Shown here: piece by piece, positions 47,611-61,521 of the stretch
Layout of the letters: every line of letters starts with the position of its first letter
Numbering within the stretch: the stretch's first letter is position 1
From: Hyperoodon ampullatus
Lineage: Eukaryota > Chordata > Mammalia > Artiodactyla > Ziphiidae
Reading direction: 5' to 3'
Assembly: GCA_949752795.1 (NCBI GenBank)
Contig: CATKHW010000062.1
Coordinates: forward strand, 186,001 to 250,000
DNA: 64,000 nt
Made by a program: the position numbers and the translations under genes
Notes under the pieces: model-generated
Databases searched by the model: none
Told to the model about the DNA's origin: nothing
What the model saw: the letters and a program-made list of their open reading frames with translations, nothing else

Positions 47611-49349
47611 ATAAGATATCACTTATGAAGATCCTGTAAACATGGCTACACTTGAACTGAGTTAGGAAAGAGAACAGTGTCTCACATTTAGAAAACACTC
47701 TTATGCCTGCTTAAGGGGGAAGGAGAGGTAGGGTGATGCATAAAACCAGAGTTTGATATAAGCACAGGTACCGTTCCAAAAACCAACTATGGAATAGACA
47801 AGACCTACACCTTCCTCAGTGAAAGGGACTCAAAACCCCATATTTCCCGCAGAGGAATATATCTGACTAGTAATAATCTTAAAACCTATGGATTGATATG
47901 TCTCCGTAAGGGAATCAAGTGTGTCTAGACTGGCATAAACATGGCAGCGAGAATCAGCTCAAACCCACTATAAAAAGGAATTTCAAAAACAAAACAAAAA
48001 AACTGGGAAATTCTTTACAATTCCTTCAGGGTCTCTGATGAAACCTGGAATGACCCTATCTAAAATGACAGCTGGATGTGGCATAAGGCTGGACACTTGG
48101 GACTGAGAGGATTGGTGAGATTGGGTGAACAAATGCAGACCCTTTAAAGCAATAATGCATGGCACCCATTCCATGGGTCCCGACTCTCCAGGTTGAAGGG
48201 AATATTACTACAGTTATAACATGTACGGGAAACCTAGAGAACGGACACACTGTGAATACGAAAGATTTCTAAAACTCAACGAATAGTCCCTCTCCTGGTG
48301 CTCCGGTTTGACTTTCCATCTGCTTTACTATCAACCTCCCAACTTGGAGAGACAGCCCCTTTAACCTCCTGGTTCGCACAGGTTGCCAATTTGGCAGAGG
48401 ATGAAAGGGAAGAGGGAGAACCAATGAGAGAGTACCTGATAGGCATTTGGACGGGCACATATCATTGTAATTTCCCGGCAGGAAGAAGAATTAACCAAAG
48501 TCTCAGCCACCTACCAGGAACCAGTATAGGTCCTGAACCAAAACTTTGGACTTGAGGTCAGCTCACCAAAAACGAGTTGAAAAATGGAGCTCAGGGGCAC
48601 AGCAATTCAAAAACTGGCCCAGTAATAAAGGACAACTATCATCCAAAAATCTGTTGAGGGAAGGCAACGAGACAGACTTGAAAGCGAGGCAGAATAGCAG
48701 GAAACAGATTTCAAGAGGTACGTTGGAATCGCCTTTAAAGCACAGGAAGAGGGGCACAACTTCGACAATGATGCACTTGGCCAAAAAGGGCGTATGCATT
48801 TTCTCCTGAATATATTCAGGAGAAAACGCATACGCCCTTTTTGGCCAAGCAAGCAAGCGGGCAATGGAAATCTGCACTACAAAGAAGTATCACTTCCCAC
48901 CGGTCAAAAGGGATATCCACAAAATGTGTAAAAACCAGAAAGGCAAGACAGGCCCTGGAGAACAGGGAGCCTTGTTATGCTGATGGGCGGGATGTAAATT
49001 GCCAACTGCCTCTCTGGAGGAGTGCACTGTGTTCCCTAAAACAAGTAAACAACAGAGCTACAGAGCCAAGGGCACTTCCAGTCTAGGGAATATACCTTTG
49101 GAAAACTGAAAATCAATAAGACAGAGCCACCCCAAAATTTAGGGCTGCACTGCTTACAAGGACCTCAACTTGGGTACACCTTAAATATCCCAGGAAATAT
49201 AAAAATGGTTCAAAAAATTGTGGTACTTACGTACGATGGAATATACCTCAGCCATGAAATCAATGACATAATACCAGTAGCAGTAAAATGGGTGGATTCA
49301 GGTACGATGATTCTAAGTGAAATAAGTCACAGAGAAAAGGAAACTTATC
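47611..49349 (+). repeat. Macrosatellite monomer M24 (subtype A)
   Basis: 1,739 bp. With M25 it forms a 3,478 bp A-B dimer that is repeated almost unchanged as M26-M27. Palindrome at 48776-48849 with the left-arm A. Private variants include TCTAAAATGAC and ATCATTGTAA. Confidence 0.95.
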
Positions 49350-51088
49350 ATAAGATATCACTTATGAAGATCCTGTAAACATGGCTACACTTGAACTGAG
49401 TTAGGAAAGAGAACAGTGTCTGACATTTAGAAAACACTCTTATGCCTGCTTAAGGGGGAAGGAGAGGTGAGGTGATGCATAAAACCAGAGTTTGATATAA
49501 GCACAGGTACCGTTCCAAAAACCAACTATAGAATAGACAAGACCTACACCTTCCTCAGTGAAAGGGACTCAAAACACCATATTTCCCGCAGAGGAATATA
49601 TCTGACTAGTAAGAATCTTAAAACCTATGTATTCATATGTCTCTGTAAGGGAATCAAGTGTGTCTAGACTGGCATAAACATGGCAGCGAGAATCAGCTCA
49701 AACCCACTATAAAAAGGAATTTCAAAACCAAAACAAAACAACGGGGAAATTCTTTACAATTCCTTCAGGGTCTCTGATGAAACCTGGAATGACTCTATCT
49801 ACAACGACAGCTGGATGTGGCATAAGGCTGGACACTTGGGACTGAGAGGATTGGTGAGATTGGGTGACCAAATGCAGACCCTTTAAAGCAATAATGCATG
49901 GCACACATTCCATGGGTCCCAACTCTCCAGGTTGAAGGGAATATTACTACAGCTATAACATGTACGGGAAACCTAGAGAACGGAAAAACTGTGAATACGA
50001 ATGGTTTCTAAAACTCAACGAATAGTCCCTCTCCTGGTGCTCCGGTTTGACTTTCCATCTGCTTTATTATCAACCTCCCAACTTGGAGAGACAGCCCCTT
50101 TAACCCCCTGGTTCACACAGGTTGCCAATTTGGCAGAGGATGAAAGGGAAGAGGGAGAACCAATGAGAGAGTAGCTGTTAGGCATTTGGACGGGCACATA
50201 TCACTGTAATTTCCCGGCAGGAAGAAGAATTAACCAAAGTCTCAGCCACCCACCGGGAACCAGTATAGGTCCTGAACCAAAATTTTGGACTTGCGGTCAG
50301 CTCACCAAAAACGAGTTGAAAAATGGAGCTCAGGGGCACAGCAATTCACAAACTGCCCGAGTAATAAAGGACAACTATCGTCCAAAAATCTGTTGAGGGA
50401 AGGCAACGAGGCGGACTTGAAAGCGAGGCAGAATAGCAGGAAACCGATTTCAAGAGGTACGTTGGAATCGCCTTTAAAGAACAGGAAGAGGGGCACAATT
50501 TCGGCAATGATGCACTTGGCCAAAAAGGGCGTATGCATTTTCTCCTGAATATATTCAGGAGAAAACGCATACGCCCTTTTTGGCCAAGCAAGCAAGCGGG
50601 CAATGGAAATCTGCACTACAAAGAAGTATCATTTCCCACCGGTCAAAAGGGATATCCACAAAATGTGTAAAAACCAGAAAGGCAAGACAGGCCCTGGAGA
50701 ACAGGGAGCCTTGTTATGCTGATGGGCGGGATGTAAATTGCCAACTGCCTCTCTGGAGGAGTGCACTGTGTTCCCTAAAACAAGTAAACAACAGAGCTAC
50801 AGAGCCAAGGGCACTTCCAGTCTAGGGAATATACCTTTGGAAAACTGAAAATCAATAAGACAGAGCCACCCCAAAATTTAGGGCTGCACTGCTTACAAGG
50901 ACCTCAACTTGGGTACACCTTAAATATCCCAGGAAATATAAAAATGGTTCAAAAAATTGTGGTACTTACGTACGATGGAATATACCTCAGCCATGAAATC
51001 AATGACATAATACCAGTAGCAGTAAAATGGGTGGATTCAGGTACGATGATTCTAAGTGAAATAAGTCACAGAGAAAAGGAAACTTATC
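49350..51088 (+). repeat. Macrosatellite monomer M25 (subtype B, A-type end)
   Basis: 1,739 bp. It shares private variants GGTGACCAAATG and GTATCATTTCCC with M27, exactly 3,478 bp downstream. Palindrome at 50515-50588 with the left-arm A. Confidence 0.95.
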
Positions 51089-52827
51089 ATAAGATATCAC
51101 TTATGAAGATCCTGTAAACATGGCTACACTTGAACTGAGTTAGGAAAGAGAACAGTGTCTCACATTTAGAAAACACTCTTATGCCTGCTTAAGGGGGAAG
51201 GAGAGGTGGGGTGATGCATAAAACCAGAGTTTGATATAAGCACAGGTACCGTTCCAAAAACCAACTATGGAATAGACAAGACCTACACCTTCCTCAGTGA
51301 AAGGGACTCAAAACCCCATATTTCCCGCAGAGGAATATATCTGACTAGTAATAATCTTAAAACCTATGGATTGATATGTCTCCGTAAGGGAATCAAGTGT
51401 GTCTAGACTGGCATAAACATGGCAGCGAGAATCAGCTCAAACCCACTATAAAAAGGAATTTCAAAAACAAAACAAAAAAACTGGGAAATTCTTTACAATT
51501 CCTTCAGGGTCTCTGATGAAACCTGGAATGACCCTATCTACAATGACAGCTGGATGTGGCATAAGGCTGGACACTTGGGACTGAGAGGATTGGTGAGATT
51601 GGGTGAACAAATGCAGACCCTTTAAAGCAATAATGCATGGCACCCATTCCATGGGTCCCGACTCTCCAGGTTGAAGGGAATATTACTACAGTTATAACAT
51701 GTACGGGAAACCTAGAGAACGGACACACTGTGAATACGAAAGATTTCTAAAACTCAACGAATAGTCCCTCTCCTGGTGCTCCGGTTTGACTTTCCATCTG
51801 CTTTACTATCAACCTCCCAACTTGGAGAGACAGCCCCTTTAACCTCCTGGTTCGCACAGGTTGCCAATTTGGCAGAGGATGAAAGGGAAGAGGGAGAACC
51901 AATGAGAGAGTACCTGATAGGCATTTGGACGGGCACATATCACTGTAATTTCCCGGCAGGAAGAAGAATTAACCAAAGTCTCAGCCACCTACCGGGAACC
52001 AGTATAGGTCCTGAACCAAAACTTTGGACTTGAGGTCAGCTCACCAAAAACGAGTTGAAAAATGGAGCTCAGGGGCACAGCAATTCAAAAACTGGCCCAG
52101 TAATAAAGGACAACTATCATCCAAAAATCTGTTGAGGGAAGGCAACGAGACAGACTTGAAAGCGAGGCAGAATAGCAGGAAACAGATTTCAAGAGGTACG
52201 TTGGAATCGCCTTTAAAGCACAGGAAGAGGGGCACAACTTCGACAATGATGCACTTGGCCAAAAAGGGCGTATGCATTTTCTCCTGAATATATTCAGGAG
52301 AAAACGCATACGCCCTTTTTGGCCAAGCAAGCAAGCGGGCAATGGAAATCTGCACTACAAAGAAGTATCACTTCCCACCGGTCAAAAGGGATATCCACAA
52401 AATGTGTAAAAACCAGAAAGGCAAGACAGGCCCTGGAGAACAGGGAGCCTTGTTATGCTGATGGGCGGGATGTAAATTGCCAACTGCCTCTCTGGAGGAG
52501 TGCACTGTGTTCCCTAAAACAAGTAAACAACAGAGCTACAGAGCCAAGGGCACTTCCAGTCTAGGGAATATACCTTTGGAAAACTGAAAATCAATAAGAC
52601 AGAGCCACCCCAAAATTTAGGGCTGCACTGCTTACAAGGACCTCAACTTGGGTACACCTTAAATATCCCAGGAAATATAAAAATGGTTCAAAAAATTGTG
52701 GTACTTACGTACGATGGAATATACCTCAGCCATGAAATCAATGACATAATACCAGTAGCAGTAAAATGGGTGGATTCAGGTACGATGATTCTAAGTGAAA
52801 TAAGTCACAGAGAAAAGGAAACTTATC
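51089..52827 (+). repeat. Macrosatellite monomer M26 (subtype A)
   Basis: 1,739 bp, A half of the second dimer. Palindrome at 52254-52327 with the left-arm A. Confidence 0.95.
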
Positions 52828-54566
52828 ATAAGATATCACTTATGAAGATCCTGTAAACATGGCTACACTTGAACTGAGTTAGGAAAGAGAACAGTGTCTG
52901 ACATTTAGAAAACACTCTTATGCCTGCTTAAGGGGGAAGGAGAGGTGAGGTGATGCATAAAACCAGAGTTTGATATAAGCACAGGTACCGTTCCAAAAAC
53001 CAACTATAGAATAGACAAGACCTACACCTTCCTCAGTGAAAGGGACTCAAAACACCATATTTCCCGCAGAGGAATATATCTGACTAGTAAGAATCTTAAA
53101 ACCTATGTATTCATATGTCTCTGTAAGGGAATCAAGTGTGTCTAGACTGGCATAAACATGGCAGCGAGAATCAGCTCAAACCCACTATAAAAAGGAATTT
53201 CAAAACCAAAACAAAACAACGGGGAAATTCTTTACAATTCCTTCAGGGTCTCTGATGAAACCTGGAATGACTCTATCTACAACGACAGCTGGATGTGGCA
53301 TAAGGCTGGACACTTGGGACTGAGAGGATTGGTGAGATTGGGTGACCAAATGCAGACCCTTTAAAGCAATAATGCATGGCACACATTCCATGGGTCCCAA
53401 CTCTCCAGGTTGAAGGGAATATTACTACAGCTATAACATGTACGGGAAACCTAGAGAACGGAAAAACTGTGAATACGAATGGTTTCTAAAACTCAACGAA
53501 TAGTCCCTCTCCTGGTGCTCCGGTTTGACTTTCCATCTGCTTTATTATCAACCTCCCAACTTGGAGAGACAGCCCCTTTAACCCCCTGGTTCACACAGGT
53601 TGCCAATTTGGCAGAGGATGAAAGGGAAGAGGGAGAACCAATGAGAGAGTAGCTGTTAGGCATTTGGACGGGCACATATCACTGTAATTTCCCGGCAGGA
53701 AGAAGAATTAACCAAAGTCTCAGCCACCCACCGGGAACCAGTATAGGTCCTGAACCAAAATTTTGGACTTGCGGTCAGCTCACCAAAAACGAGTTGAAAA
53801 ATGGAGCTCAGGGGCACAGCAATTCACAAACTGCCCGAGTAATAAAGGACAACTATCGTCCAAAAATCTGTTGAGGGAAGGCAACGAGGCGGACTTGAAA
53901 GCGAGGCAGAATAGCAGGAAACCGATTTCAAGAGGTACGTTGGAATCGCCTTTAAAGAACAGGAAGAGGGGCACAATTTCGGCAATGATGCACTTGGCCA
54001 AAAAGGGCGTATGCATTTTCTCCTGAATATATTCAGGAGAAAACGCATACGCCCTTTTTGGCCAAGCAAGCAAGCGGGCAATGGAAATCTGCACTACAAA
54101 GAAGTATCATTTCCCACCGGTCAAAAGGGATATCCACAAAATGTGTAAAAACCAGAAAGGCAAGACAGGCCCTGGAGAACAGGGAGCCTTGTTATGCTGA
54201 TGGGCGGGATGTAAATTGCCAACTGCCTCTCTGGAGGAGTGCACTGTGTTCCCTAAAACAAGTAAACAACAGAGCTACAGAGCCAAGGGCACTTCCAGTC
54301 TAGGGAATATACCTTTGGAAAACTGAAAATCAATAAGACAGAGCCACCCCAAAATTTAGGGCTGCACTGCTTACAAGGACCTCAACTTGGGTACACCTTA
54401 AATATCCCAGGAAATATAAAAATGGTTCAAAAAATTGTGGTACTTACGTACGATGGAATATACCTCAGCCATGAAATCAATGACATAATACCAGTAGCAG
54501 TAAAATGGGTGGATTCAGGTACGATGATTCTAAGTGAAATAAGTCACAGAGAAAAGGAAACTTATC
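52828..54566 (+). repeat. Macrosatellite monomer M27 (subtype B, A-type end)
   Basis: 1,739 bp, near-identical to M25. All predicted frames translate identically at an offset of 3,478 bp. Palindrome at 53993-54066 with the left-arm A. Confidence 0.95.
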
Positions 54567-56305
54567 ATAAGATATCACTTATGAAGATCCTGTAAACATG
54601 GCTACACTTGAACTGAGTTAGGAAAGAGAACAGTGTCTCACATTTAGAAAACACTCTTATGCCTGCTTAAGGGGGAAGGAGAGGTGGGGTGATGCATAAA
54701 ACCAGAGTTTGATATAAGCACAGGTACCGTTCCAAAAACCAACTATGGAATAGACAAGACCTACACCTTCCTCAGTGAAAGGGACTCAAAACCCCATATT
54801 TCCCGCAGAGGAATATATCTGACTAGTAATAATCTTAAAACCTATGGATTGATATGTCTCCGTAAGGGAATCAAGTGTGTCTAGACTGGCATAAACATGG
54901 CAGCGAGAATCAGCTCAAACCCACTATAAAAAGGAATTTCAAAAACAAAACAAAAAAACTGGGAAATTCTTTACAATTCCTTCAGGGTCTCTGATGAAAC
55001 CTGGAATGACCCTATCTACAATGACAGCTGGATGTGGCATAAGGCTGGACACTTGGGACTGAGAGGATTGGTGAGATTGGGTGAACAAATGCAGACCCTT
55101 TAAAGCAATAATGCATGGCACCCATTCCATGGGTCCCGACTCTCCAGGTTGAAGGGAATATTACTACAGTTATAACATGTACGGGAAACCTAGAGAACGG
55201 ACACACTGTGAATACGAAAGATTTCTAAAACTCAACGAATAGTCCCTCTCCTGGTGCTCCGGTTTGACTTTCCATCTGCTTTACTATCAACCTCCCAACT
55301 TGGAGAGACAGCCCCTTTAACCTCCTGGTTCGCACAGGTTGCCAATTTGGCAGAGGATGAAAGGGAAGAGGGAGAACCAATGAGAGAGTACCTGATAGGC
55401 ATTTGGACGGGCACATATCACTGTAATTTCCCGGCAGGAAGAAGAATTAACCAAAGTCTCAGCCACCTACCGGGAACCAGTATAGGTCCTGAACCAAAAC
55501 TTTGGACTTGAGGTCAGCTCACCAAAAACGAGTTGAAAAATGGAGCTCAGGGGCACAGCAATTCAAAAACTGGCCCAGTAATAAAGGACAACTATCATCC
55601 AAAAATCTGTTGAGGGAAGGCAACGAGACAGACTTGAAAGCGAGGCAGAATAGCAGGAAACAGATTTCAAGAGGTACGTTGGAATCGCCTTTAAAGCACA
55701 GGAAGAGGGGCACAACTTCGACAATGATGCACTTGGCCAAAAAGGGCGTATGCATTTTCTCCTGAATATATTCAGGAGAAAACGCATACGCCCTTTTTGG
55801 CCAAGCAAGCAAGCGGGCAATGGAAATCTGCACTACAAAGAAGTATCACTTCCCACCGGTCAAAAGGGATATCCACAAAATGTGTAAAAACCAGAAAGGC
55901 AAGACAGGCCCTGGAGAACAGGGAGCCTTGTTATGCTGATGGGCGGGATGTAAATTGCCAACTGCCTCTCTGGAGGAGTGCACTGTGTTCCCTAAAACAA
56001 GTAAACAACAGAGCTACAGAGCCAAGGGCACTTCCAGTCTAGGGAATATACCTTTGGAAAACTGAAAATCAATAAGACAGAGCCACCCCAAAATTTAGGG
56101 CTGCACTGCTTACAAGGACCTCAACTTGGGTACACCTTAAATATCCCAGGAAATATAAAAATGGTTCAAAAAATTGTGGTACTTACGTACGATGGAATAT
56201 ACCTCAGCCATGAAATCAATGACATAATACCAGTAGCAGTAAAATGGGTGGATTCAGGTACGATGATTCTAAGTGAAATAAGTCACAGAGAAAAGGAAAC
56301 TTATC
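54567..56305 (+). repeat. Macrosatellite monomer M28 (subtype A)
   Basis: 1,739 bp, near-identical to M26 (offset 3,478 bp). It is followed by another A unit, so the dimer rhythm breaks here. Palindrome at 55732-55805 with the left-arm A. Confidence 0.95.
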
Positions 56306-58044
56306 ATAAGATATCACTTATGAAGATCCTGTAAACATGGCTACACTTGAACTGAGTTAGGAAAGAGAACAGTGTCTCACATTTAGAAAACACTCTTATG
56401 CCTGCTTAAGGGGGAAGGAGAGGTGGGGTGATGCATAAAACCAGAGTTTGATATAAGCACAGGTACCGTTCCAAAAACCAACTATGGAATAGACAAGACC
56501 TACACCTTCCTCAGTGAAAGGGACTCAAAACCCCATATTTCCCGCAGAGGAATATATCTGACTAGTAATAATCTTAAAACCTATGGATTGATATGTCTCC
56601 GTAAGGGAATCAAGTGTGTCTAGACAGGCATAAACATGGCAGCGAGAATCAGCTCAAACCCACTATAAAAAGGAATTTCAAAAACAAAACAAAAAAACTG
56701 GGAAATTCTTTACAATTCCTTCAGGGTCTCTGATGAAACCTGGAATGACACTATCTACAACGACAGCTGGATGTGTCATAAGGCTGGACACTTGGGACTG
56801 AGAGGATTGGTGAGATTGGGTGAACAAATGCAGACCCTTTAAAGCAATAATGCATGGCACCCATTCCATGGGTCCCAACTCTCCAGGTTGAAGGGAATAT
56901 TACTACAGTTATAACATGTACGGGAAACCTAGAGAACGGACACACTGTGAATACGAAAGGTTTCTAAAATTCAACGAATAGTCCCTCTCCTGGTGCTCCG
57001 GTTTGACTTTCCATCTGCTTTACTATCAACCTCCCAACTTGGAGAGACAGCCCCTTTAACCTCCTGGTTCGCACAGGTTGCCAATTTGGCAGAGGATGAA
57101 AGGGAAGAGGGAGAACCAATGAGAGAGTACCTGATAGGCATTTGGACGGGCACATATCACTGTAATTTCCCGGCAGGAAGAAGAATTAACCAAAGTCTCA
57201 GCCACCTACCGGGAACCAGTATAGGTCCTGAACCAAAACTTTGGACTTGAGGTCAGCTCACCAAAAACGAGTTGAAAAATGGAGCTCAGGGGCACAGCAA
57301 TTCAAAAACTGGCCCAGTAATAAAGGACAACTATCATCCAAAAATCTGTTGAGGGAAGGCAACGAGACAGACTTGAAAGCGAGGCAGAATAGCAGGAAAC
57401 AGATTTCAAGAGGTACGTTGGAATCACCTTTGAAGCACAGGAAGAGGGGCACAACTTCGACAATGATGCACTTGGCCAAAAAGGGCGTATGCGTTTTCTC
57501 CTGAATATATTCAGGAGAAAACGCATACGCCCTTTTTGGCCAAGCAAGCAAGCGGGCAATGCAAATCTGCACTACAAAGAAGTATCACTTCCCACCGGTC
57601 AAAAGGGACATCCACAAAATGTGTAAAAACCAGAAAGGCAAGACAGGCCCTGGAGAACAGGGAGCCTTGTTATGCTGATGGGCGGGATGTAAATTGCCAA
57701 CTGCCTCTCTGGAGGAGTGCATTGTGTTCCCTAAAACAAGTAAACAACAGAGCTACAGAGCCAAGGGCACTTCCAGTCTAGGGAATATACCTTTGGAAAA
57801 CTGAAAATCAATAAGACAGAGCCACCCCAAAATTTAGGGCTGCACTGCTTACAAGGACCTCAACTTGGGTACACCTTAAATATCCCAGGAAATATAAAAA
57901 TGGTTCAAAAAATTGTGGTACTTACGTACGATGGAATATACCTCAGCCATGAAATCAATGACATAATACCAGTAGCAGTAAAATGGGTGGATTCAGGTAC
58001 GATGATTCTAAGTGAAATAAGTCACAGAGAAAAGGAAACTTATC
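56306..58044 (+). repeat. Macrosatellite monomer M29 (subtype A')
   Basis: 1,739 bp. It is A-like but with GTCTAGACAGGC, ATGACACTATC, GATGTGTCATAAGG and CACCTTTGAAGC, shared with M30. Its palindrome (57471-57544) has G restored at the left-arm site and is perfect. Confidence 0.95.
57471..57544. repeat. Perfect 74 bp palindrome (M29)
   Basis: All 37 arm pairs intact, in contrast to the neighbouring A and B units, which carry the left-arm A. Confidence 0.96.
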
Positions 58045-59782
58045 ATAAGATATCACTTATGAAGATCCTGTAAACATGGCTACACTTGAACTGAGTTAGG
58101 AAAGAGAACAGTGTCTCACATTTAGAAAACACTCTTATGCCTGCTTAAGGGGGAAGGAGAGGTGGGGTGATGCATAAAACCAGAGTTTGATATAAGCACA
58201 GGTACCGTTCCAAAAACCAACTATGGAATAGACAAGACCTACACCTTCCTCAGTGAAAGGGACTCAAAACCCCATATTTCCCGCAGAGGAATATATCTGA
58301 CTAGTAATAATCTTAAAACCTATGGATTGATATGTCTCCGTAAGGGAATCAAGTGTGTCTAGACAGGCATAAACATGGCAGCGAGAATCAGCTCAAACCC
58401 ACTATAAAAAGGAATTTCAAAAACAAAACAAAAAAACTGGGAAATTCTTTACAATTCCTTCAGGGTCTCTGATGAAACCTGGAATGACACTATCTACAAC
58501 GACAGCTGGATGTGTCATAAGGCTGGACACTTGGGACTGAGAGGATTGGTGAGATTGGGTGAACAAATGCAGACCCTTTAAAGCAATAATGCATGGCACC
58601 CATTCCATGGGTCCCAACTCTCCAGGTTGAAGGGAATATTACTACAGTTATAACATGTACGGGAAACCTAGAGAACGGACACACTGTGAATACGAAAGGT
58701 TTCTAAAACTCAACGAATAGTCCCTCTCCTGGTGCTCCGGTTTGACTTTCCATCTGCTTTACTATCAACCTCCCAACTTGGAGAGACAGCCCCTTTAACC
58801 TCCTGGTTCGCACAGGTTGCCAATTTGGCAGAGGATGAAAGGGAAGAGGGAGAACCAATGAGAGAGTACCTGATAGGCATTTGGACGGGCACATATCACT
58901 GTAATTTCCCGGCAGGAAGAAGAATTAACCAAAGTCTCAGCCACCTACCGGGAACCAGTATAGGTCCTGAACCAAAACTTTGGACTTGAGGTCAGCTCAC
59001 CAAAAACGAGTTGAAAAATGGAGCTCAGGGGCACAGCAATTCAAAAACTGGCCCAGTAATAAAGGACAACTATCATCCAAAAATCTGTTGAGGGAAGGCA
59101 ACGAGACAGACTTGAAAGCGAGGCAGAATAGCAGGAAACAGATTTCAAGAGGTACGTTGGAATCACCTTTGAAGCACAGGAAGAGGGGCACAACTTCGAC
59201 AATGATGCACTTGGCCAAAAAGGGCGTATGCGTTTTCTCCTGAATATATTCAGGAGAAAACGCATACGCCCTTTTTGGCCAAGCAAGCAAGCGGGCAATG
59301 CAAATCTGCACTACAAAGAAGTATCACTTCCCACCGGTCAAAAGGGACATCCACAAAATGTGTAAAAACCAGAAAGGCAAGACAGGCCCTGGAGAACAGG
59401 GAGCCTTGTTATGCTGATGGGCGGGATGTAAATTGCCAACTGCCTCTCTGGAGGAGTGCATTGTGTTCCCTAAAACAAGTAAACAACAGAGCTACAGAGC
59501 CAAGGGCACATCCAGTCTAGGGAATATACCTTGGGAAAACTGAAAATCAAAAAGACACAGCCACCCAAAATTTAGGGCTGCACTGCTTACAAGGACCTCA
59601 ACTTGGGTACACCTTAAATATCCCAGGAAATATAAAAATGGTTCAAAAAATTGTGGTACTTACGTACGATGGAATATACCTCAGCCATGAAATCAATGAC
59701 ATAATACCAGTAGCAGTAAAATGGGTGGATTCAGGTACGATGATTCTAAGTGAAATAAGTCACAGAGAAAAGGAAACTTATC
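58045..59782 (+). repeat. Macrosatellite monomer M30 (subtype A', mosaic end)
   Basis: 1,738 bp. Near-copy of M29 up to about 59510. It then has a short B1-like piece (CCTTGGGAAAACTG, AAAAAGACACAGCCACCC with one C missing) and returns to A-type (ATATACCTCAGCC). Perfect palindrome at 59210-59283. Confidence 0.95.
59210..59283. repeat. Perfect 74 bp palindrome (M30)
   Basis: All arm pairs intact, same as M29. Confidence 0.96.
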
Positions 59783-61521
59783 ATAAGATATCACTTATGA
59801 AGATCCTGTAAACATGGCTACACTTGAACTGAGTTAGGAAAGAGAACAGTGTCTGACATTTAGAAAACACTCTTATGCCTGCTTAAGGGGGAAGGAGAGG
59901 TGAGGTGATGCATAAAACCAGAGTTTGATATAAGCACAGGTACCGTTCCAAAAACCAACTATAGAATAGACAAGACCTACACCTTCCTCAGTGAAAGGGA
60001 CTCAAAACCCCATATTTCCCGCAGAGGAATATATCTGACTAGTAAGAATCTTAAAACCTATGTATTCATATGTCTCTGTAAGGGAATCAAGTGTGTCTAG
60101 ACTGGCATAAACATGGCAGCGAGAATCAGCTCAAACCCACTATAAAAAGGAATTTCAAAACCAAAACAAAACAACGGGGAAATTCTTTACAATTCCTTCA
60201 GGGTCTCTGATGAAACCTGGAATGACTCTATCTACAACGACAGCTGGATGTGGCATAAGGCTGGACACTTGGGACTGAGAGGATTGGTGAGATTGGGTGA
60301 GCAAATGCAGACCCTTTAAAGCAATAATGCATGGCACACATTCCATGGGTCCCAACTCTCCAGGTTGAAGGGAATATTACTACAGCTATAACATGTACGG
60401 GAAACCTAGAGAACGGAAAAACTGTGAATACGAATGGTTTCTAAAACTCAACGAATAGTCCCTCTCCTGGTGCTCCGGTTTGACTTTCCATCTGCTTTAT
60501 TATCAACCTCCCAACTTGGAGAGACAGCCCCTTTAACCCCCTGGTTCACACAGGTTGCCAATTTGGCAGAGGATGAAAGGGAAGAGGGAGAACCAATGAG
60601 AGAGTAGCTGTTAGGCATTTGGACGGGCACATATCACTGTAATTTCCCGGCAGGAAGAAGAATTAACCAAAGTCTCAGCCACCCACCGGGAACCAGTATA
60701 GGTCCTGAACCAAAATTTTGGACTTGCGGTCAGCTCACCAAAAACGAGTTGAAAAATGGAGCTCAGGGGCACAGCAATTCACAAACTGCCCGAGTAATAA
60801 AGGACAACTATCGTCCAAAAATCTGTTGAGGGAAGGCAACGAGGCGGACTTGAAAGCGAGGCAGAATAGCAGGAAACCGATTTCAAGAGGTACGTTGGAA
60901 TCGCCTTTAAAGAACAGGAAGAGGGGCACAATTTCGGCAATGATGCACTTGGCCAAAAAGGGCGTATGCATTTTCTCCTGAATATATTCAGGAGAAAACG
61001 CATACGCCCTTTTTGGCCAAGCAAGCAAGCGGGCAATGGAAATCTGCACTACAAAGAAGTATCACTTCCCACCGGTCAAAAGGGACATCCACAAAATGTG
61101 TAAAAACCAGAAAGGCAAGACAGGCCCTGGAGAACAGGGCGCCTTGTTATGCTGATGGGCGGGATGTAAATTGCCAACTGCCTCTCTGGAGGAGTTCATT
61201 GTATTCCCTAAAACAAGTAAACAACAGAGCTACAGAGCCAAGGGCACTTCCAGTCTAGGGAATATACCTTGGGAAAACTGAAAATCAAAAAGACACAGCC
61301 AACCCAAAATTTAGGTCTGCACTGCTTACAAGGACCTCAACTTGGGTACACCTTAAATATCCCAGGAAATATAAAAATGCTTCAAAAAATTGTGGTAATT
61401 ATGTACGATGGAATATCCCTCAGCCATGAAATCAATGTCATAAGACCAGTAGCAGCAAAATGGGTGGATTCAGGTACGATGATTCTAAGTGAAATAAGTC
61501 ACAGAGAAAAAGAAACTTATC
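59783..61521 (+). repeat. Macrosatellite monomer M31 (subtype B, B1 end)
   Basis: 1,739 bp, matches M22 at an offset of 15,650 bp through the palindrome (60948-61021, left-arm A) and the B1 end. Confidence 0.95.
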
